Shown: positions 52,673 to 61,073 of the stretch, piece by piece
Layout of the letters: each line of letters begins with the position of its first letter
Numbering within the stretch: position 1 is the stretch's first letter
Source: Phymatolithon calcareum
Taxonomy: Eukaryota > Rhodophyta > Florideophyceae > Hapalidiales
Length of the DNA: 64,000 bases
Direction: 5' to 3'
Assembly: GCA_977006965.1 (NCBI GenBank)
Contig: OZ345382.1
Coordinates: forward strand, 186,001 to 250,000
Position numbers and translations under genes: made by a program
Notes under the pieces: model-generated
What the model was told of the DNA's origin: nothing
Seen by the model: the letters and a program-made list of their open reading frames with translations, nothing else
The model's database searches: none

Positions 52673-53895
52673 TCAACGCTTGTCCCAATATCCGGCCCAA
52701 GTGAACAGTGAGAACCCTGATGTTTCCGGTGGAATGTTAGCAAAGAAGACGTCGGGATCATACTGCGCCTTCAGTTGTTGCAGCCGCCACAAATGTTCAC
52801 CCCAATAAGCCTTCGCATATTCATCCTTGAGCCCCAGCTCCGGGTAGTCGCTGGTAGTGTACTTTTCCAAGTGATCCTTCATTCGGTTGTGCGCACTGCT
52901 AAGATCCTCCTTCGAGCCTCCGTCAACAACATAGTGGGTAACAATGTCAGCCCCGCGATGCGCAAACACATTGTTTTTGGTCTGGGCATTTCACCGTTGA
53001 AAAGATTCAGCTCGCATATCGTCCACGGAATTGATTCGAAGCCTGATTTGGCACACATTTCCGAAAGGCTCTGCCAGAACGCAGCAGAGGGACGGTCCGA
53101 CTTTCTAGTATTCAAAAACGTTGACTTGTACGTTCGCTTATTAGCAAACCCTGTCTCTGAATATCGCTGATCCAACAATCCTTTGTAGAAATCAATATCA
53201 TCTGCTCGCTTCGCCCTGCCCTACCGACCACCAGGACCAAAGAATGTATGCATTTGCAATGCGTTCTTCACCTTAGCCACAATGACGTTCTCCCTTCACG
53301 TGGTGTTGAAAAAGTCAGCCTTCTGCAGACGCGCCATGCATTCCTCCTCGTCGACAACGTCATAGCAGATACCGTGGCCTTGCCCATGTTAGCATTGATG
53401 GTAATGCGGAACCATACATCTCCGTCCATTTCCTTGTAATCCATCCATTTTTCCATCAGCTCGCCAACATACTCCTTCTTCCAAGTAAAGCGGAAAGTGA
53501 CGCTTTGATCATAGCGACCGACGTCAACGGTCTTTACACTGAACGAAGTGATAATACCAAACTGTACGCCGCCAGCACCGCAAACTCCCCAGAACAATTC
53601 CTTTCGCTTTACCTTCGATGCAAGAACAATCTTTCCAAATCGATTGACCATGGTGACATCAACAAGTGAATCACACGCCAAGCCAAGCTTCCCTACGTAC
53701 GGATTATGCTCACCGCCAAACATATATCCTGCAACACCAACGCTGGGGCAGACACCAGCCCCAAGCCTTCGCCCCTTGCGCCAGAGAAATTCACCCATGA
53801 TAACACCCGTCTGCACAGTTGCCACGCCGTCGGCCGCAACGGACACACTTCGCATGGGTCCCACATCAATGAGAACGCCATCGCAAATACTCTGA
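52673..53895 (-). pseudogene. FAD-linked oxidoreductase (BBE-type) relic
   Basis: Minus-strand pieces in three frames line up with a berberine-bridge-type FAD oxidase. First is the end of the FAD-binding domain (GVLIDVGPMRSVSV upstream of and in 53864-53268; GVCPSVGVAGYMFGGEHNPY; ELFWGVCGAGGVQFGIITSF). Next is a middle piece (53178-52879, TYKSTFLNTRKSDRPSAAFW), then the BBE C-terminal motif (52969-52673, AKAYWGEHLWRLQQLKAQYD, PDVFFANIPPE). Such enzymes bind FAD covalently and oxidise alcohols, sugars or alkaloids. The N-terminal FAD lobe with its RSGGHS-type motif is missing, and at least two frame changes occur without good splice sites, so this is a dead fragment. Confidence 0.65.
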
Positions 53896-55421
53896 CCGAT
53901 GAAAGTCGTGAATCACGATTTCACTCGTCATCCAACTCTGTGGAAAAGTCTATCATATATTTCAGATCTGTGACCGAAATTGCACAGTTTCGAGTTTTTT
54001 GATCAAAAAAGTGGCACTTTTGGCTTGATTTTATTGAACAGTGTTTGAATAAGTCTACGTACCGAACATGGTACGGTGGTGTACGTCGGCGCAGGCTATA
54101 TGCACAAGGAGTTATACTCTCTCAATTAGTCGTGATGCGTCTTGTCTGAAGAGAAACGAACAGCACATGGGTGTTAACGGTACCTGATAACCCAAGTGAA
54201 TGTCTGGCTATCGGTACATATTGCAAGATCCTATTCGCCGTACTTTCAGGCAGCGGAGAGCGGACCGAAAATCGTGCATTTATGCATTCCTTTTTTCACT
54301 CCAAGGAATGACGAAGATGCAGAAGATGATATTGGGTCAGATTTCTCAAGGAAGCAATGTTTCCAGACGTAAGCATATCAAGCTCCGAGTCTCTCTTATC
54401 CTTCTACCCACACTGATTATGAATTAACTTTTGCATTGGCGATGTTCCCACGGGACCACTTGCGGAACTATTGGAGTTGCTCTGGTATGGACTTTGGTTG
54501 AGAGCCGCGATTCCCCCGTGCTTGCTGTCTCGACAATTTTCTCGTGGCGCCCGTGCGAGTGGCACATGTGACGTGGTGTGTGGATGGCCGTGGGTATGCG
54601 GTAATGACGGCTTGGGACGTGCAGGGCGGACTGACACAGTGAATTGGGCGCGGTGGTCTGGCGGGCATTGGGCGCCGATATGGAGAGTCTCGCAAGAGGC
54701 GGTGCTAGCGCTCACAGCAGGGAAGCGATGACGACGTGCGTTTCACGCGTGTGAGAGAAATTAATGGGCGGTGCGGGTGCTTTAACCAACTATCTGAAAA
54801 TACAAGTTCTCTCGCCCCTTTTAGTTAACCTCCTTCTCGCACATCATCTAGCCATAAATAACAGTCCGTTTTTGTTCCGACTTTGCCCTACTAAGTGCTG
54901 AAGCCTGTAAAGCAAAGGGAAATTCTTTGCGAAGAACGCTGGGAGTGTCCTGACAAAATGAGTGCACGTACTCCTCAATCGTTCAAATTGGCTTAGCAAA
55001 CAGGCGGACAGAGAAGGCAGAAAAGGTTTACTATCTCGAAAAATGCATTTTTGTTAGAAAGCTGTTTTTCGTGACACTAAAGTTATCAATGGATTGATGA
55101 TGATGATGATTGCTTTGTTCCCCTAAGAGGCTAGTACGTCTAGAAGGCTTCACTTGATTCCACTTTCTGAGGTCGGAAGCGTTTGTCATAGTCGATTCTA
55201 TATCTTGGTTTAGAATATCGCCAAGGAGAGGGGAGTTTGTTCTGGGCGCGCATTGTAGCAGTGATTCGCTTGAGAGCGCTTCTTGGCGTCTTCTCCGCCT
55301 GTAGCTCTCCTTAGTGGAGAGGCCGTCCGCACCGACCGGGCGGCTCCATGATTGTTCGAATTGAATGACCATGGATGCAAGATCTTATCAATGGATTATT
55401 CATTCTCCCTTCTTTCTCACA
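53896..55421. other. Intergenic stretch without a supported gene
   Basis: A (TGA)n microsatellite lies near 55094-55111. ORFs at 54404-54731 overlap on opposite strands. No motif was found. Confidence 0.45.
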
Positions 55422-56812
55422 TTACTTTGTTTTCGTTTTGTCCCAAAACCGTTTACGGAATCTCCGGTTCTTCTTGCCCGGCTCATCCTCCTTTCCCTTA
55501 TTGCCCGTTTCGCCGTTCTTCTTCCTTTCGTTCTCCATGTGCTGCTCTTTCTCCTTGCCTTCTTGTATCTCTCTTTGAGTTTCGTTGTTTTGGGCGCCAC
55601 CCGACTCGTCAGAAGAGCAGGAATTGTACTGCTCTTCAGAGCTCCATGGACGACGCGCGTCGTCGCTGGTGCTTTTGCGACGCAATTTCTTTCCACTGTG
55701 CTCTTTAGATGATGTATTTCGGGAAGTGAAAGTGTTACGAAGAGAGCTAGACTCCAGAGAAGGACAAGATGTACGAATGGTCGAAATAGAGGAGGAAGAA
55801 AATGAAGTTGAAGATACATCGTCTTCCACCGTTGGTGACGACTTTTTCGCAACCAGTGCTGCAGCTCTGTTAGCATCCTTATTCTTTCGCGCGGTCTTAC
55901 CGGTTTTCTTATTCGGGGACGGCCGACCGCTTCGTTCGTTTACGGCGCTTCGCGTGTCCGAACGAAAAAGAGAACGATTTGAAGACTTGGACTTTCCAAT
56001 GGACTTCGGGTCGCCTCCATCATCCACTACATCGTCTTCCACCGTTGGTGACGACTTTTTCGCAACCAGTGCTGCAGCTCTGTTAGCATCCTTATTCTTT
56101 CGCGCGGTCTTACCGGTTTTCTTATTCGGGGACGGAGGACGGCTTTGTTCGTTTACGGCGCTTCGCGTGTCCGAACGAAAAATAGAACGATTTGAAGACT
56201 TGGACTTTCCAATGAACTTCGGGTCGCCTCCATCATCCACTACATCTTCTTCCACCGTTGGTGACGACTTTTTCGCAACCAGTGCTGCAGCTCTGTTAGC
56301 ATCCTTATTCTTTCGAGGCTTCTTGCCGGTTTTCTTATTCGGGGACGGCCGACCGCTTCGTTCGTTTACGGCGCTTCGCGTGTCCGAACGAAAAATAGAA
56401 CGATTTGAAGACTTGAACTTTCCAATGGACTTCGGGTCGCCTCCATCATCCACTACATCTTCTTCCACCGTTGGTGACGACTTTTTCGCAACCAGTGCTG
56501 CAGCTCTGTTAGCATCCTTATTCTTTCGCGCGGTCTTACCGGTTTTCTTATTCGGGGATGGAGGACGGCTTTGTTCGTTTACGGCGCTTCGCGTGTCCGA
56601 ACGAAAAATAGAACGATTTGTAGACTTGGACTTTCCAATGGACTTCGGGTCGCCTCCATCATCCACTACATCTTCTTCCACCGTTGGTGACGACGTTTTC
56701 GCAACCAGTGTAGCAGCTCCGTTAGCATCCTCATTCTTTCGCGCGGTCTTGCCGGTTTTCTTCTTCGGGAACGGGGGACAATCTCGAACTTTTTGACCGC
56801 TTTGGTTCGGTC
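55422..56812 (-). CDS. Tandem-repeat, Lys/Ser-rich protein (about 460 codons open)
   Basis: The minus-strand frame is open from the TGA at about 56813 to 55422. It contains four and a half copies of a 71-residue unit: PSPNKKTGKTARKNKDANRA, then AALVAKKSSPTVEEDVVDDG and GDPKSIGKSKSSNRSIFRSD. A unique Ser-rich stretch follows, then a very basic C-terminus (EDEPGKKNRRFRKRFWDKTK). It has no ATG at its 5' end, so the start is probably in an upstream exon; the ORF 56816-57097 (ending DYSDTFG) is a candidate. The composition suggests a disordered nuclear or structural protein. The plus strand is also open (55585-56796; SSSTVGDDFFATSAAALLAS), so the coding strand is not certain. The minus strand is preferred for its hydrophilic, charged composition. 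Confidence 0.4.
55826..56790. repeat. 213-bp tandem repeat with a 426-bp dimer pattern
   Basis: CCACCGTTGGTGACGAC recurs at 55826, 56039, 56252, 56465 and 56678, exactly 213 bp apart (71 codons). Units 1 and 3 share GGCCGACCGCTTCG, whereas units 2 and 4 share GGAGGACGGCTTTG, so the array grew by duplicating a dimer. Confidence 0.9.
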
Positions 56813-56815
56813 ATG

Positions 56816-57097
56816 TTATCCAAATGTGTCCGAGTAGTCGAAGGAATCGGGCACAGTTCCGAGCTGCTCGCAGAAAGGTTTGATGCGCACAATATGCTTT
56901 GACTCCAAGCTTGAGAGGAGGTGCAATTCTGAGTTCTGCAGTATTGTTTTCCTTTGCTGGAGGGTGGGGAATGGTGATTGCACAAACATCACGAACTCAT
57001 TGAGTCGGGGGGCCTCGCGCGAGTCTGAGCAGGGGATAGTAATATATCCCCTGGTCTGAGGCGCCTCATATTTCTGGTCAAAAGAGGCGCTTTTCAA
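56816..57097 (-). CDS. ORF upstream of the repeat protein, possible 5' exon
   Basis: About 93 codons of protein-like sequence (APQTRGYITIPCSDSREAPR, then FVMFVQSPFPTLQQRKTILQ and SLESKHIVRIKPFCEQLG) end at TAA 56816, right next to the repeat frame. There is no ATG at the 5' edge. It may be an exon of the repeat gene or a separate relic. The frame relation needs a transcript to resolve. Confidence 0.3.
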   Translation of the reverse strand: MKSASFDQKYEAPQTRGYITIPCSDSREAPRLNEFVMFVQSPFPTLQQRKTILQNSELHLLSSLESKHIVRIKPFCEQLGTVPDSFDYSDTFG

Positions 57098-57178
57098 ATT
57101 ACAGTACCATTTTGGCCTATACAGTATTGCAATGTCGACAAGGCTTATATCAGGGGATAGTAATAAATTACTATCCCC
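57032..57178. repeat. Paired palindromes built on GGGGATAGTAAT
   Basis: AGGGGATA-N6-TATCCCCT lies at 57032-57053. A perfect 12-bp inverted repeat, GGGGATAGTAAT-AA-ATTACTATCCCC, lies at 57153-57178. GAGGCGC/GCGCCTC words recur between and beyond them (57058-57300). This may be a MITE or promoter-proximal structure. Confidence 0.6.
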
Positions 57179-57879
57179 AGCTTATATAGTGTAGATACAG
57201 GTACTACTGTAACAACGCCTCGCGATGCGCCTAATTTTCTGGTGATTCGCGAGTCGCCCTCCTCGCAGATGAGGCGCTTCAAATGCGTGAGGCGTGTGAG
57301 TCGGTGCGGGAACGGTGATATTATTGATAATGGATGGATTATCAGTAAATTTATTTATAGGCATTCATGCCTTAATCAATCAACTACTGTACAAGATCAG
57401 AGAGCGAGACAACTCTAATACTAGCAACGAGCATCCATGAAATGTTGAGTGTTAGAGTTGGAGTTGGTACATTGATGGGCCTAGATGTCTGCTGTGCGTG
57501 CGCCGCCTCAATACAGTATTAAAAAGAGCAACGCCTGGTCATCTCTCTCCTCCTCGCCATGCGCCAGCTGCACTGGGTGAAGGAAATGTCCCTTCAATTT
57601 GCGGCAATGTCCGCCGCTTTCTCACCCGCCACTTGTTCACCAGGTATTCCTCTCACTTTTCAAGCGTTGCTGACATTTTCGGCCTGGATTTGAGTGACAA
57701 CAATGCGCCTCAATCCCACACGGAAGAGGTTCGTTTCCGCTCCGCCGTCGGTCGTGTACTGCGTCACCCTCAAGAACTCCGGTGCTTAGGTGAAAATATT
57801 TGCCGTCGTCGCGTTGCAACAGCCGCGTGGATTCATTGTGCAACCGAGCGTATGAAGCGTTGATCCACATGTCGAATAC

Positions 57880-58724
57880 ATGGATGGGAAAGAGGGTCTC
57901 GGGTTCGAAAGAAGAAATGAAGCGAAAACCAGTGAAGCCGTCAAACTGCTTCGCGAAGCGAAACATGAAAAGGCCGGTAGGCTGAGGAAATGCCCTGCGG
58001 AGGAAGGGCCAGATATGTCGATGAGTTTATGGCACTTGTTTGTGCATCGGATCTTGGGCAGCATTAAGGTTGGTTGCGTATATTCGTTTTCTGCTCGTTT
58101 ATTTCAGATAGCGTTCTAACTTTGCTTTTCTTTCCCCCGGATGGCTTAGGCATCATATTCTCTACCGCCGCCCCTAGCGCGATACTGTCCAATTCGACGG
58201 CCAAGTGATTTGTACAATGAGAGATATCCGACTTTTCCATTTTTTGCCCTTCAACATTAGTTCGAATCTCGATTGACTTTGAACTAACAGTTGCATCTCC
58301 TTCACTTATACAGGAGCTCGCTGAATCAATGGCTGCATTTTCCGCAGTGAGCAGTTACTTGCATGTACATCGCGATGGTGACGGCGACCCGAACGGCATT
58401 CTGTCGTTCCGTGAAAGTAAGGTGTTTCTGCTGGTCGTCGGCGACGGGTCCATGCCACGTACCGCCGCCACGTTTGCCTTCCGCTCGGCTTGGCAATGTG
58501 TAGGCGTGGATCCCGCTCTGAAAATGGACGCGACGCGCTCGTGGCGCGACGTGACATCGTTGGAGACAATTCGTGCCAGGATTCAAGACGTGAAAATTGA
58601 TGTCGGCGAAAACAAAAAGGTCGTGCTGGTGCTATGGCATGCCTTTGCTAGCGTGAAGGATGGACACATACTTCCCATGCACGAGAACCACATGGTCCGC
58701 AAAGCAGGCTTGGAACCAATTTAA
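57880..58724 (+). CDS. Conserved hypothetical protein (GDG-PRTA type), two exons
   Basis: Proposed exons are 57880-58068 and 58314-58724, joined in phase 0 by a 245-bp intron (donor GTTGGT, weak; acceptor TTATACAG). Exon 1 starts at an ATG and reads EAVKLLREAKHEKAGRLRKC, then AEEGPDMSMSLWHLFVHRIL. Exon 2 reads ELAESMAAFSAVSSYLHVHR, then KVFLLVVGDGSMPRTAATFA and SAWQCVGVDPALKMD, and later VVLVLWHAFASVK. VVGDG-x-PRTA followed by VDP resembles a Rossmann-type nucleotide or SAM-binding fold that I recall from conserved algal and oomycete proteins; this is from memory. The last residues and stop lie inside a MITE (58704-59498), which replaced the original end. Confidence 0.5.
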
Positions 58725-59498
58725 TTGCTGGAATTGCTGAAGGAAAGAGCAATCGTACAATTCAACTGTTCGTCGCTTCTTCTTTTCAATTTAAACTGCA
58801 ATTGGCAATCCCTACTCCAATCGATACTGCAATTCCTACCCTTTACTGCAATTCGTTTACCAATTAGCGAAGCCTAACTCTTCTTCGTTTCCGTTCACCA
58901 AGCACGACTTGAGATGATTGTAGGGGTTTGTGTAGCCCTTGTTTTGCTCAAAAACGAACTCCGGTTTTGACTGGGAGGTGCATGTCTCTCCACCCGGGCA
59001 CTGAAGCACTTGAAAAGTCACATTTGTTCAAACACCGGATCCTGGACGAATATTGACATCGCGAAGTTCTTCGGGGAGCTTCTTCATGAGAAGTAGGACC
59101 ACCTCTTTCTTCGACGGTTTGCCTGATGGAGGCGACATGCTGAATTTGGCCCTGGTGATATTAACTTAGCAGCCTCTTTGGCTTTTATAGGAGTACCATC
59201 GTACTTCTATGCAGCAGCCACGTTTATCTGATGCAATGTGCTAACATAGATGTATGTTGAAAGTACAAAAGGGGTACGTATTCAAATGCATCGAATGCGT
59301 AAGAAAACGTAGCTTTTTCTGATTCAGCATATAAATAGAGAAAAACGTAGCGCAATTGAATCTTTGTGAGAAATACACATTGCAATTAGATGCTCATCGT
59401 ACCTCGCAAATTTCAATCACGAGTCTATTGTACAATTAACTCGAATTGCAACTAATTGCAATTAATTGGAATTGCAATCAAATTGGTTCCAAGCCTGC
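58704..59498. mobile_element. MITE-like element with TIRs and 6-bp TSD (795 bp)
   Basis: Ends form an inverted repeat, GCAGGCTTGGAACCAATTT-A/G-ATTGC, flanked by CGCAAA at 58698-58703 and 59499-59504. The interior has many AATTGCAATT-type words near both ends and no ORF. It sits at the 3' end of the GDG-PRTA gene and supplies its present stop codon. Confidence 0.65.
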
Positions 59499-60135
59499 CG
59501 CAAAGTGCTATAAATTAGTGCCCCATTTGAGACTTGGACTTTCGCAGCCGCTCGCCCTCATCCACGTCCCATCCTGCTCTCCGATGGTTCCCTTATGCGC
59601 ATTACCGCCGGCCGAAAGACGCTTCAGCTCCGAATTTCTCGCGCTTGGTCCATGCCGTGGGCTGGCCGCATGAATTGTCGGCCTTGTGCCGACACCGCAC
59701 CGCGTATTACGATCGAGCTGTCATCCAATAAGCCGTATGTATCTCAAGCCGAGTGAATCTGCAACTCGATTAGCGATTGCGTCGCTTCGGTTGTTGCACC
59801 GTTGGCGCAGTCAACCTCCAACTGCAGTGCTGTCAAGTCGATATCCATCGCTTGCACTGACGCCAGCACAATTTTTGTGCATGCCCTGACTTCGCTGCCG
59901 CGGAAGAACAACACCGCCGGATGCACACATCGTTGCGCAGCCGTGGCACAGCAGCAAACGCGGGCGTGTTGTCGACACGGTGGCATTGGGGCGAGCGTTG
60001 GATATGGAGAGCGAGTGACGCCAACTTGTTCGATGCGCTGGTGTGGTGAAATGTCAATTGATTTGGGCCGCGCCATCGTCGCACCTTGTTCACCGCGGCA
60101 GGATTGTGGACGGCCGCAGTCGCAAAGAGGCGGCC

Positions 60136-60351
60136 ATGGCAAAGAAGAAGTTCAAGCTAAGTATGGACGCGGGACGGGAGGCGGTCGTGGAAGTTTGGGG
60201 AGGCTGTTGCGATGGTAGCGACGGAGGGCGTCCAGCCAGTGGCGAGAATAGCACAGCCGTTCCGGTCGACGAGCCTTATGTGGTGGAATGTACTGTAATT
60301 TTTGACGACATGGCTCATTTGCAACACGAAAAATTAAGGCCCCATGCTTGA
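60136..60351 (+). CDS. Small ORF, 71 aa, unknown
   Basis: The ATG lies in a strong context (GCCATGGCAAAG). The protein starts MAKKKFKLSMDAGREAVVEV and ends in a short acidic/His part (IFDDMAHLQHEKLRPHA). No domain is recognised. The flanking interval 59505-61073 otherwise holds only overlapping ORFs and a patch of CATGATCATCATGATG palindromes (60544-60559 and 60637-60652). Confidence 0.25.
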   Translation: MAKKKFKLSMDAGREAVVEVWGGCCDGSDGGRPASGENSTAVPVDEPYVVECTVIFDDMAHLQHEKLRPHA

Positions 60352-61073
60352 CTTCCCGGAAGTGACCATTTGCGCGTTCGAAGCTTGGCGAGGCATTTGG
60401 CATTGCGCGCCACCAGCATGATGAGGTGCGGTGCTGTGGAATGCGTCGACGCAGGCTTCTTGCAGTTCTTATTGAATGGACGCAAAATAATCACCAGCAC
60501 AGGAGACTGAGGAGGGCACAACATCATCAGCATCATGCTGATCATGATCATCATGATGCTCGCTCGAAATTTCACCTTGAGAATTACCCGATCCTTGGCC
60601 CGATTTCCAAACACAATATTGTCACATCATCGGCGAACATGATCATCATGATGAATCTGGTGTCCTCATACGTGACGTCTTGCAGTGGCACTTGTGAGAT
60701 CTTTTCTGCAATTAGTACGATATTAAGGCCGCAAATTCAGTCTCTGTCCCTCTGCGCAAAGCCTCTGCAGATTTTCTTCTGCTTTCTCATCCTGCTCTTT
60801 CCATTGCTTGTGTGTGCCGGTGTCTAGTGTCCTTCTCACTGTACCAACCAAGATATATGGTCGGTATGGCTTAGCTATCGAAAGCAGCTTTAGCTCTTGC
60901 ACGCGAATTGACTTACACTATACTCAGGTCCGATCTACTCAGCAAGAGTTTCATTTTAAAAATAATCTATATGCCAAGCTAGGCCTAACAAGAAAAAATA
61001 TTCCGCAAACACCTACTTTGGGCCAGAGTACCTTCATGCTCCTACATGGCCAGCAGAGTGGAGTTCTATCACT

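Noticed and set aside
55585-56796. 403-aa plus-strand ORF over the 213-bp repeats as the main gene
   Set aside because: It is the antisense of the repeat frame. Composition favours the minus strand, although this is not decisive.
58255-58285. AGTTCGAATCTCG, a B-box-like word
   Set aside because: No matching acceptor or anticodon arms upstream. It lies in the proposed intron of the GDG-PRTA gene.
60315-60614. 99-aa minus-strand ORF rich in Met and Ile
   Set aside because: It is created by CATCAT/ATGATG repeats, so it is low complexity.
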